From: CAZPDM01 sp964585305
GTDB taxonomy: Bacteria > Planctomycetota > Uabimicrobiia > Uabimicrobiales > JABWCH01
DNA length: 31,441 nt
NCBI GenBank assembly: GCA_964585305.1
Contig: CAZPDM010000049.1
Coordinates: 1-31,441, forward strand
Direction of reading: 5' to 3'
In this document: one piece after another, positions 18,101 to 24,420 of the stretch
Layout of the letters: every line of letters begins with the position of its first letter
Position numbering within the stretch: the first letter of the stretch is position 1
The notes under the pieces: model-generated
What the model saw: only the letters and a program-made list of their open reading frames with translations
Told to the model about the DNA's origin: nothing
The model's database searches: none
Translations under genes and position numbers: made by a program

Positions 18101-19256
18101 ACATCTCTCAGCAGATTCCTTTAAAGATGTTGTAAAAGTTTCTCAACAAAGTGTGCCATTGTATACAGATAGTAAATACGCCCCTAGCTTACAATATATG
18201 GAAGCATTGGGATATTTCTCTCAGTATGATTATGAACAAGCTATTACAAAAGCTAAGATTGTAGCTGATGGAAATAGTAGCGATAAACTTTTTGCAACAT
18301 ACATTTTAGGTCAGATTTATCATGCTCAAGGAAATGTCGCATTAGCAATCGAAGCATATCGTAAGGTAAAATCTGAATTTTCCGATGCTGGGGAAGCTGC
18401 TGCATATTTGGAACGCAGTTATATTCGTATTCCTGAAATCACAAAATTGCTTCCTGATCAACCTGTAATTTTAGAATTAGAACATTGCAATATCCAAGAG
18501 GCTCAATTTTTGGTTTATCCTGTAGATTTGCTTCGACTATATATGCAGAAGAAAAATCTATCAGAAATCACCAAGATCAAACTTGCTGGTATTAGCCCAA
18601 CTGTGGAAAAAACTGTGAAAATTTCTGATACAAAATATTACGGAGATCGCAAAGATAAAATATCTTTTGATTTTAAAGATATTGGAGCCTATCTTGTAAT
18701 ATGCCGCGGAGATCAACAATTTACAAGCGGATTAGTACTCATTAGCCCATTAGAAATCAATGTTGAAGAATATGTAGAACAAAAATTGGTGCGTGTAAAC
18801 GTTCGTAATGTTGTTGAAAATCGTTTACCAAAAAGCGTGCAAGTAAAAGTTATTGGCTCAGAAAATCAAAACTTAGTATCAGGCGAGACTGATTTACGAG
18901 GTATTTTTGTTGCGGAAAATATCACTGGCACGGCAACTGTCATTATTCGCGAGAAAAACAGTTATGCCTTTTATCGAGGACAAACATATCTTGGAGCAAC
19001 TTTAAAAGGAAGAAGAACATCTGGTCGCATATTACTTGATAAGTATGACGAAGAGGATATTCAATATGAAGCTGTACCATCTGCTCCAATGGAACAAAAC
19101 CTTGACTATAGCCCGAAAGTACGTTCACGTGGAGGTGATTTCCGTTCCAACATCGAACAGTCTAATCGCATGATGCAAGAAGAAAATGAAAAGAAACTGT
19201 ACTATCAAATGCGACGTGAAACTGATGGTGTTCAGATTGAAAAAGCTAAAAAATAA
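12114..19256 (+). CDS. Giant exported TPR / alpha-2-macroglobulin-like protein (no thioester)
   Basis: 2380 residues. ATG 12114 follows AGGAGGGAG directly and opens a signal peptide (MKYCLFFSIILGGLAMCWAQ). Order of parts: a TPR array (about 25-570); a macroglobulin MG1/MG2-like module (about 577-760, ISKATVKLYRLNLEEYF); a bait-strand-like GDIYTDRSLYALGDTV (about 766); further MG domains to about 1290, with WELWGVGCDNQGLFGYA as the A2M block; and an alpha/alpha toroid (about 1300-1560) with NGGWPY, the TED equivalent. A further MG-like part is followed by a second TPR array (about 1783-2103), a second MG1/MG2-like module (about 2110-2310) and a charged tail. The CGEQ thioester motif of trapping macroglobulins is absent. 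An acidic Tyr/Asp/Glu insert interrupts the toroid. Likely a periplasmic protein-interaction scaffold, possibly in envelope defence; the substrate is unknown. Confidence 0.85.
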   Translation: MKYCLFFSIILGGLAMCWAQSNLDPLQEYLRIKEYSQAIDWVDKNLSVFPDNLKHEALYLQSLAKFYAKDYSGCKSTLQKLLDFPIPLEECSVQKLYCQKSKDISSIWYYKAKFLLGQVYLKEQNFEHLENLYAEEAKRLLEKNRKDDAFLLYLDFAELFCQKPDAEDRDAVKPDYAKAYKFYNAALPLSPNVDKEEEIRFRMVELASLIPDRDLTIQTLGQYLERYDPKWKKEANPNFIKVGKKWALARYLLAEKNLEYYNSTARSILKELIPLLDKNDELHYKIRHDSRWLMVRIFDVPTPSNAEFFAAIESIQQYLQEFPNGTQSVLAAYYLAEIYKNHNFVQESIFAYQDFLEGKGFKIAENVALSEGEEAPAKVYERLRKDAMYELGKSYRLSKDYPQAIQIWQQYLKQFPDGKYWAEAQKAIIEAEYQIGENFLAQEKYEECQKFWQEFLQRYPLEKYNSNIIYIFGAIPHQFAQKLKEQLAQSTEAEQANLQEKIQDYYHKAIIEWEKLATQFPNSEETKKALLLQARIYKEEFKDAKQAIKIYERLRDTRSLEEMKKKEIAIDVEKSYRTVTTPKITLRTQNISKATVKLYRLNLEEYFRKHHSIDDIQSLDLALIQADQSWEVTIPNYKEYIRITQKIDIPLTKVGAYIVRVDDDEIDSSALLIWSDVDFVADFTKKEIYLSVQSCLDSKTASQSKVLLSDGEKIISQGLTDENGFYRYSFEENKIYNCQVFIEQNNHVASRRIAKDDLSSRFVMAKKGDIYTDRSLYALGDTVGISAILRDVENSDYAIPKTNKYFLKILNPSNICICNQELSLSPLGMIHYEWALSQLCQLGPYTIKIYPAEQEKEAFVTKFFACKWQPPAEKQAEKVSALLPKIVLSHSQLKYFFNSCIEFEIRSENFSQKEGIPIKLVVYASPKTPKILDSLTSKYFYRDIARKKVSESTLVTNEQGIAKADISLKEEGNYSVYAYTKDSSGNLISDNISIDILPLPELGIFCPKNILNVGEIVEIDINSLNLEGRGILTYESNDNRIIGSEFIDFKRGTNKHKVKIISQHYPQLRLAFSLLKENKYYSAKKLFTIERGLKIAIQSNATEYNSGEMAEFSIQTTDQLDKPVSTELSLALLDQELKKIKKENFPNIEEGFSLLSQSEYKILHSPLAQGWCVSSIITDESGKAILKKLMPKSAANWELWGVGCDNQGLFGYANITLKTKASVNSEESKNPVSPIGMEHREVFCGFTSTSNSIAFGSLGPCISKKLEIKLYPLTIDSMLKSFLGNIRQSNQKSTPTLSSLTSDLLAYSTALEFSASIESCELEQLKRTCQILANGLVAQKLTNGGWPYKATTKAPVVDAYQHQDQYQYNENEAYNDDYSEDDANLLVSARVLWTLIYAKKQGIFIDESVIKESVKYLEYSLAQVASEDQGSKALVQYVLSLAGKGNFAYANRLYRERGSMKPGALAYTGLLLYSLNKKDMANEVLEMLVKKNLDNTESPLENLSLALLASSTIAPHSDKETLLRLLFQKQNISGFDPYSSQGLAVHAISKYLAVKPQIYKPESWEIWVNKQSVCKNDAKSFLIWEVSDQTIEKQTLVDIGFHGTGYYAYIVSLSGILEKIPTPSQSPLEIKREYLYSQQKYQEKPISASSTTLIQEMIVGEVARVVLNIKKNKDTDLPKNFQNPWVIEEPIPYGMELLPETIQGNFDDYQIFSNKIYYFCSKEEEISIEHHLVGKIPGNVQILPTQILNAYTMKCLTWGIENNITILSHDQKPSIPYTFNNNERYELGRLYFKDKQYAAALEYLAALYSSDAEYFTKEVVQMLLAIRTRPEYYNAQKIVDYFEILKEKSPDSYIPFDQMFIVGQAYHDIREFERGYLVFQAIVDSYFEQEAKISGVLDDQGQFIASLQYMQWLFQHYPDSANVIQAYFGLTQTLYGKLDKLESIKNTWSLHDLKRVEKAPTRAEILQQSIDLLKQFLALYPQSEQAPQAAFSLASAHLSADSFKDVVKVSQQSVPLYTDSKYAPSLQYMEALGYFSQYDYEQAITKAKIVADGNSSDKLFATYILGQIYHAQGNVALAIEAYRKVKSEFSDAGEAAAYLERSYIRIPEITKLLPDQPVILELEHCNIQEAQFLVYPVDLLRLYMQKKNLSEITKIKLAGISPTVEKTVKISDTKYYGDRKDKISFDFKDIGAYLVICRGDQQFTSGLVLISPLEINVEEYVEQKLVRVNVRNVVENRLPKSVQVKVIGSENQNLVSGETDLRGIFVAENITGTATVIIREKNSYAFYRGQTYLGATLKGRRTSGRILLDKYDEEDIQYEAVPSAPMEQNLDYSPKVRSRGGDFRSNIEQSNRMMQEENEKKLYYQMRRETDGVQIEKAKK

Positions 19257-19274
19257 CCTCTAACTAAAAATTGG

Positions 19275-19302
19275 AAAAACACGTGTTTTACACGTGTTTT
19301 TT
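19275..19302 (+). terminator. Terminator after the macroglobulin gene
   Basis: A perfect 11-bp stem, AAAACACGTGT (19276-19286) with ACACGTGTTTT (19290-19300), 3-nt loop, then two more T. It separates the giant gene from the sigma factor gene, though read-through is possible. Confidence 0.8.
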
Positions 19303-19332
19303 CCTTAAAATATTGCTCTTAAAATTATAAAA

Positions 19333-19860
19333 ATGGAACAAAATAACTCAGATGAAATAGAAAAATGGTTTGAGCAAATATATGAAGAAATGTCTGCTAA
19401 ACTACTTGGTTATATTCAAAGCATTGTACATGAACATAACTTAGCAGAAGATATTTTACAAAATGTTATGATTCGTTTATTACAAACCAAACAACGGGGA
19501 TACAAGATCCAAAAGCTTACTGCATTTTTATTTACTTTAGCACGTCATGAAGCCTTACGTGAGCTAGAACATCATCACTATTCGCATGAAAATTATTTTC
19601 CTAGCAATAGTGAAGATCAATTTAAAGATGGCTGTATATTTGAAGCAGCAGAACCACAAAAATTATCTCACGACGAAATCATGGCAATAGAAGAATCTTT
19701 ATTCTTACTTCCCCAAGAACAACGAGAAATTGTTTATCTTAAGATTTATGCAAATATGACCTTTGCAGAAATTGCCGAATGTCTAAATATACCTGCGAAT
19801 ACTGCTGCAAGCCGTTATCGTTACGCTTTAGAAAAAATATCAGAAATACTTGGTGAATAG
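19333..19860 (+). CDS. ECF-type RNA polymerase sigma factor
   Basis: 175 residues, cytoplasmic. Region 2 covers about residues 15-80: LLGYIQSIVHEHNLAEDILQ is the core-binding helix 2.2 and LTAFLFTLARHEALR is the 2.3/2.4 part. Region 4 covers about 116-172: ESLFLLPQEQREIVYLKIYA, then the helix-turn-helix MTFAEIAECLNIPANTAASR. Region 3 is missing, as in ECF factors. No anti-sigma gene is beside it, and the linker between regions 2 and 4 is ordinary. The start has no clear Shine-Dalgarno sequence; AT-rich TTATAAAA lies directly before the ATG. It follows the macroglobulin gene after a terminator and may control this cluster, which contains a STAS protein, but that is inference. The downstream gene is on the other strand. 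Confidence 0.92.
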   Translation: MEQNNSDEIEKWFEQIYEEMSAKLLGYIQSIVHEHNLAEDILQNVMIRLLQTKQRGYKIQKLTAFLFTLARHEALRELEHHHYSHENYFPSNSEDQFKDGCIFEAAEPQKLSHDEIMAIEESLFLLPQEQREIVYLKIYANMTFAEIAECLNIPANTAASRYRYALEKISEILGE

Positions 19861-19882
19861 GAAAAGAAACTTTATCATCAAT

Positions 19883-19910
19883 AATTTGGGCAGGCACTGC
19901 CTGGCCAATT
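19883..19910 (+). terminator. Hairpin after the sigma factor gene (weak terminator)
   Basis: AATTTGGGCAGGC and GCCTGGCCAATT form a GC-rich stem with a bulge/mismatch around ACT. It is followed by ATAAAAAATAAT rather than a T-run, so termination is uncertain. It also marks the edge of the more GC-rich restriction-modification block. Confidence 0.4.
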
Positions 19911-19937
19911 ATAAAAAATAATACGACTCGTATTTCT

Positions 19938-22900
19938 TTACTTTTCCTTCGTTAATTCATTAGCAATCAATTCAGCTTGCTTGAGAACTGTTTCTGTTGC
20001 CAGCATTTGCATATCTGGCGGATAGCCATATTGTCGCAAAATCCGCTTTACCATGACTTTCAACTTGGCTTTGACACTTTCTTTAATTGTCCAATCAATC
20101 GAAGCATTTTCCTTTACTTTTTCATACAAAACTACGGCTAATTCCCGTAGTTTATCTTTTTTCATCAGTTGCTTTGCACTGTCATTATTAGCAATTGCTG
20201 TATAAAAAGCATATTCGTATTCGGATAAGCCCATTTCTTTTGGTTTCTTATCCATTTCACGAATCTCTTTTGAAAGTTTGATAAGCTCTTCTATCACTTC
20301 AGCGGCAGTGAGGATTTTGTTATGATATTTCTTGATGGATGATTCAAGCATCTCCATCAGAGTTCTACTTTGAATTAGATTTTTCTTAGCACGTCCTTTA
20401 ATTTCGTCGTTCAAAAGTTTTTTCAAGATTTCGAGAGCAATGTTTTTATGTTCCATGTTCTTGACTTCAAGCAGGAAGTCTTCGGAGAGGATTGAAATAT
20501 CGGGCTTCTTGATACCGGCGGCATCGAAAATATCGATTACCTTTTCTGCAACAAGGGCTTTATCAATAACCTGTCGGATGGCAGTTTCGATTTCTTCGTT
20601 GGACTTTCCACTGCCTGTGCTGTCGAATTTTACAAGTCGTGATTTGATTGCCTGGAAAAACGCTATTTCATCTTTAGCGTCCATTGCTTGATCGTGGGGG
20701 ATGGCAATGGAGAAAGCCTGGGATAAAGCGGATACTTCATCAATGAATCGTTTCTTTCCATTTTCCTGCGACAGAATATGTTCTTCTGCTGCCAGAATCA
20801 ACGATAGTTTTCTTCTCGTATCAGCTTCAAAATAATTTTGATATGCAAAGCCGTAAAACATTTGCGAAACTATTTCGATTTTTTCAAGCATCAATTGAAC
20901 GGCTTGTTCTTGGGTTATCGTCGGATCGCCTTTACCACCGGCATCCGAATAGAAAGAAAGAGCCTCTTTCAAGTCTGAAGCTATACCAAGATAATCAACA
21001 ATCAAACCGCCAGTCTTGTCCTTATACACCCGGTTAACTCGCGCAATAGCCTGCATCAGATTGTGGCCCTTCATCGGTTTATCAATATAGAGGGTATGCA
21101 GGGAAGGCACGTCAAATCCTGTGAGCCACATATCGCGGACAATCACCAGCTTCAATTCATCTTCTGGATCTTTCATTCGGTCAGCGAAAACTCGACGTTG
21201 TTCTTTTGTGCTATGATGTTTGGAAATTTCAGGGCCATCGGAAGACGCAGAAGTCATCACTACCTTAACGACGCCTTTTTTCATGTCATCACTATGCCAT
21301 TTTGGTTTTAGGGCAATGATTTCCTTATAAAGTTCCGCAGCAATCCGTCGGCTCATCGTAACGATCATTCCCTTGCCGTCAATTGCCGATTGGCGGTTCT
21401 CAAAATGGGCGATAATGTCCTTTGCGACTTGCTTGATTCTGTTGATACTGCCAATAAGAGCTTCTAATTGTGTCCATTTAGCCTTGGCTTTTTGCGTTTC
21501 AGACATTTCATCTAAATCCAGATCATCATCCAAATCATTGATGAGTTTCTTGCCTTCTTCACTTAGGTTAATTTTTGCAAGGCGGCTTTCATAGTAAATT
21601 CGGACTGTCGCGCCGTCCTCGACAGCCTGGGCAATGTCGTAAACATCGACATAGTTTCCAAAAACCGCGGGCGTGCTGACATCGGAGCTTTCTATGGGTG
21701 TGCCGGTGAAACCAAGATACGTAGCATTGGGAAGCGCGTCGCGCATGTACTTGGCAAATCCATAGACTACTTTTTTACCAATCACATTTCCATTTTCATC
21801 TTTATCGTCAATGGTTTTTGCTTTAAAGCCATACTGGGTACGGTGTGCTTCATCGGCTATAACGATGATATTGGTTCGATCAGAGAGTTTTTCATATACA
21901 TTCCCTTCATCGGGTTGGAACTTCTGGATAGTGCTAAATACCACGCCGCCCGATGCTACCTTAAGCAGTTCCTTGAGATGCTCTCTATTTTCAGCCTGGA
22001 TGGGTTCCTGACGCAGGAGTTGCTTGGAAGCAGCAAAGGTATCAAAAAGCTGGTTGTCCAAGTCATTCCTATCGGTGATTACTATAATCGTTGGATTGTC
22101 CATGGCAAGGACGATTTTTCCCGTGTAGAACACCATGGAAAGTGATTTCCCTGACCCTTGAGTGTGCCAGACAACTCCACCTTTTTTATCTCCAATAGGT
22201 TGGGTTTTAACTCCGGCTACACCGTAGCTTTCTGGACTTTCAGCAACCATTCGCGCAAAATGAATCTTTTCCTTCTTTACATGACCAGACGCACGTAAAG
22301 TCGATTCCACAGCACGATTGACTGCAAAGTATTGATGATAGGCTGCAAGTTTTTTGATGGTTTGAATAGTGATGATGCCAGTATCTTTATCTTCTTTTTT
22401 CGATTTTTCAAAGACGATAAAATGACGCAGAAGATCAAGCAAGGTGGCCTTGTTCAACATTCCCAGGATTAGGGGTTCCAATTGATTTGCAAGTTTTGAG
22501 GCTTCGATTTTTCCATCGGCAGTTTTCCAGGCCATAAATCTGTTAAAACCAGCCGATAGTGTTCCAGCTTTAGCTTCAAGTCCATCCGAAATAACCAGGA
22601 AACCGTTATAGGGGAAGAGAGAAGGTATAGATTGTTTGTAGGTTTGCAGTTGTTTAAACGCTGAATAGACAGTCGCGTTTTCATCAGCAGGATTTTTTAG
22701 CTCTATTACAACTACGGGAATTCCGTTGACAAAGAGAATCACATCCGGGCGTTTGGTAACGTGATTTTCTATAATGGTGAACTGGTTGATTACCACAAAA
22801 TCATTGTTCTTAGGTTTGTTAAAATCAATCAGCCAAACAAGATCGCCCCTTGTCTGTCCGGCCTTCTGGTAGCTAACTTTAATGCCTTCGGTAAGCAGAC

Positions 22901-23171
22901 GATGAAAGGATTCATTATTAGCGATGAGTTCCGGAGAAGAAAGACGCAAGATTTGTTTGATTGCATCCTCGCGTGCATCAGCAGGTACATTGGGATTGAT
23001 TCGGCTTACTGAATTCTTGAGTTTTTCCAGCAATAGCACTTCTTCAAAAGAAGCACGTTCCGGCGTGTTGCTGTCAGGTGCTATAGAAGGGCCATAAATG
23101 TACTGGTATCCTTGCTTTTCCAATAATTCGATGGCAAATTCTTCAACATCGGATTCTGTAATTCTATTCAT
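19938..23171 (-). CDS. hsdR: Type I restriction enzyme, R subunit
   Basis: 1077 residues, the motor and nuclease subunit that translocates DNA with ATP and cuts unmodified DNA. Seen: the PD-(D/E)xK nuclease in RPDVILFVNGIPVVVIELKN (Asp143, Glu157, Lys159), followed by a Q-x-x-x-Y element (QLQTY, 174-178). Helicase motif I is HTQGSGKS (336-343), motif II is DEAH (440-443), motif III is LGFTGTP, and later motifs include LTGFDVPSLHTLYIDKPM and QAIARVNR. The C-terminal helical region is full length, so the subunit appears intact. It is the third gene after hsdM and hsdS. The start ATG overlaps the hsdS stop by 4 bp (ATGA), visible in the duplicate copy beyond the N gap. It is richer in G+C than neighbouring genes. 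Confidence 0.97.
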   Translation of the reverse strand: MNRITESDVEEFAIELLEKQGYQYIYGPSIAPDSNTPERASFEEVLLLEKLKNSVSRINPNVPADAREDAIKQILRLSSPELIANNESFHRLLTEGIKVSYQKAGQTRGDLVWLIDFNKPKNNDFVVINQFTIIENHVTKRPDVILFVNGIPVVVIELKNPADENATVYSAFKQLQTYKQSIPSLFPYNGFLVISDGLEAKAGTLSAGFNRFMAWKTADGKIEASKLANQLEPLILGMLNKATLLDLLRHFIVFEKSKKEDKDTGIITIQTIKKLAAYHQYFAVNRAVESTLRASGHVKKEKIHFARMVAESPESYGVAGVKTQPIGDKKGGVVWHTQGSGKSLSMVFYTGKIVLAMDNPTIIVITDRNDLDNQLFDTFAASKQLLRQEPIQAENREHLKELLKVASGGVVFSTIQKFQPDEGNVYEKLSDRTNIIVIADEAHRTQYGFKAKTIDDKDENGNVIGKKVVYGFAKYMRDALPNATYLGFTGTPIESSDVSTPAVFGNYVDVYDIAQAVEDGATVRIYYESRLAKINLSEEGKKLINDLDDDLDLDEMSETQKAKAKWTQLEALIGSINRIKQVAKDIIAHFENRQSAIDGKGMIVTMSRRIAAELYKEIIALKPKWHSDDMKKGVVKVVMTSASSDGPEISKHHSTKEQRRVFADRMKDPEDELKLVIVRDMWLTGFDVPSLHTLYIDKPMKGHNLMQAIARVNRVYKDKTGGLIVDYLGIASDLKEALSFYSDAGGKGDPTITQEQAVQLMLEKIEIVSQMFYGFAYQNYFEADTRRKLSLILAAEEHILSQENGKKRFIDEVSALSQAFSIAIPHDQAMDAKDEIAFFQAIKSRLVKFDSTGSGKSNEEIETAIRQVIDKALVAEKVIDIFDAAGIKKPDISILSEDFLLEVKNMEHKNIALEILKKLLNDEIKGRAKKNLIQSRTLMEMLESSIKKYHNKILTAAEVIEELIKLSKEIREMDKKPKEMGLSEYEYAFYTAIANNDSAKQLMKKDKLRELAVVLYEKVKENASIDWTIKESVKAKLKVMVKRILRQYGYPPDMQMLATETVLKQAELIANELTKEK

Positions 23172-23176
23172 ATTTC
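23122..23176. repeat. 55-bp copy 1 flanking the N gap (assembly overlap)
   Basis: These 55 bases are identical to 23277-23331. They contain the first 16 codons of hsdR and its ATG. The exact identity up to the gap edge on both sides means that two contigs with a 55-bp overlap were not merged. Confidence 0.9.
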
Positions 23177-23276
23177 NNNNNNNNNNNNNNNNNNNNNNNN
23201 NNNNNNNNNNNNNNNNNNNNNNNNNNNNNNNNNNNNNNNNNNNNNNNNNNNNNNNNNNNNNNNNNNNNNNNNNNNN
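23177..23276. other. Run of 100 N (scaffold gap, very probably artificial)
   Basis: Exactly 100 N, the usual placeholder for a gap of unknown size. Since both sides carry the same 55 bp, the true gap is most likely minus 55 bp, which means no sequence is missing and hsdS and hsdR overlap. Confidence 0.9.
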
Positions 23277-23331
23277 AATAATTCGATGGCAAATTCTTCA
23301 ACATCGGATTCTGTAATTCTATTCATATTTC
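23277..23331. repeat. 55-bp copy 2 flanking the N gap; contains hsdR start and hsdS stop
   Basis: Identical to 23122-23176. Here the sequence continues into hsdS: the hsdR ATG (23326-23324 on the minus strand) overlaps the hsdS TGA (23325-23323) as ATGA. This is therefore a duplicate 5' fragment of hsdR, not a second gene. Confidence 0.9.
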
Positions 23332-24420
23332 TACCTTCACTTCACCGGACATCAATTTGGGAAGAAGCGTATCACGGAGGGACTCGAGAGTGCGGATTTG
23401 GTTGTTATTTAATTGAATCCTTTTCCAGTAATTACTAATCGCCGATACTGTATCAACTATTTTTTCATCACTTGGAACTTCGATTTCCAATAACTTCAAA
23501 TTTTCTTGATTTATCTTGGGTTGAACTGCACCAGTTACAATATGTGAAACGGATGTCTGCTTAAGAATAGAATATAGAAGAAAATTCGAATAAGGCTTTT
23601 TTGCATTTAGAACATGTGTGTGATTATTAACCCAATATTTACCTACTGCCAGTTGAAGAATTGGAAAACCTTCCTCGGTTTGTACTGTACCATCTTCGCC
23701 TAGTAATAAATATTCGCCATCAAATATAAAGTCATTTATGTAATCCATAATAGTTGCAGCACCATAATATGGATACAAAGTACCGGTTTTCATTTTTTCT
23801 CTCTCAGTACTGGAAAGCGGAATTCTTTTGCTGTCATAAATCTCAATGACATCACCAAGTTGAACTATCTTAATTTCCGCCTCTTCTACAAACCACTGTC
23901 GGAACAGTGTCTCGGCCATGGCTTCCAGGGTTTTGTTCTGGCGGTGCAGCAAATCAATCTTGTCGTCGAGGCTGGAAAGCACAGTGGCAATGGCACGCTG
24001 CTCTCTTTCGTCTACCGGTAAGTAAAAAGGTATTTTATAAAGATTTTCTTGGTTTAGTTTCGGCTGCACTGCACCTGTAAGAAATGGATTCAAATCAGTA
24101 TTCTTTAATGTATAGACGATCAGGTCATTAAGAAATTTTTTCTTACCTTTCACAATATGTGCATGATTATTAACCCAAAAACGACCGTTGGCTTTGAACG
24201 CGATTGGTGTCTGCCGGGTCTTTAGGTTTTCCCCATCTTCAGATATCAGTACATGTTCACCCTCAAATAGGAAGCTATCTACATAATCAATTATTCCAGA
24301 AGCACCGTAGTAAGGGTAATCTCCTTTTCGCATTTCTCGTTCCATCTTACTGAGTGGCACTCTTGTTTCATCGTGAATACTAGCAATGTCAAGTAAATAG
24401 TAATTTTTCCACTCGCTCAT
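23323..24420 (-). CDS. hsdS: Type I restriction-modification specificity subunit
   Basis: 365 residues; this subunit sets the DNA sequence recognised by both methylation and cleavage. Two target-recognition domains are seen, about 1-140 and 184-318, each followed by a conserved helical spacer (IATVLSSLDDKIDLLHRQNK and AISNYWKRIQLNNNQIRTLE). The two halves are unusually alike: VPLSKMERE / IPLSSTERE, YPYYGA in both, VNNHAH / VNNHTH, and TGAVQPKLNQENL / TGAVQPKINQENL. The protein is a little shorter than the usual 390-450. The start ATG overlaps the hsdM stop (ATGA), and the stop overlaps the hsdR start. Since the halves act in pseudo-twofold symmetry, the target is predicted to have two similar, inverted half-sites. 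Confidence 0.95.
   Translation of the reverse strand: MSEWKNYYLLDIASIHDETRVPLSKMEREMRKGDYPYYGASGIIDYVDSFLFEGEHVLISEDGENLKTRQTPIAFKANGRFWVNNHAHIVKGKKKFLNDLIVYTLKNTDLNPFLTGAVQPKLNQENLYKIPFYLPVDEREQRAIATVLSSLDDKIDLLHRQNKTLEAMAETLFRQWFVEEAEIKIVQLGDVIEIYDSKRIPLSSTEREKMKTGTLYPYYGAATIMDYINDFIFDGEYLLLGEDGTVQTEEGFPILQLAVGKYWVNNHTHVLNAKKPYSNFLLYSILKQTSVSHIVTGAVQPKINQENLKLLEIEVPSDEKIVDTVSAISNYWKRIQLNNNQIRTLESLRDTLLPKLMSGEVKVEI

Noticed and set aside
23098..23316. A second hsdR-like gene or open frame across the N-run
   Set aside because: The frame is created by the N placeholder; the sequence beyond it is the same 55 bp as before the gap.
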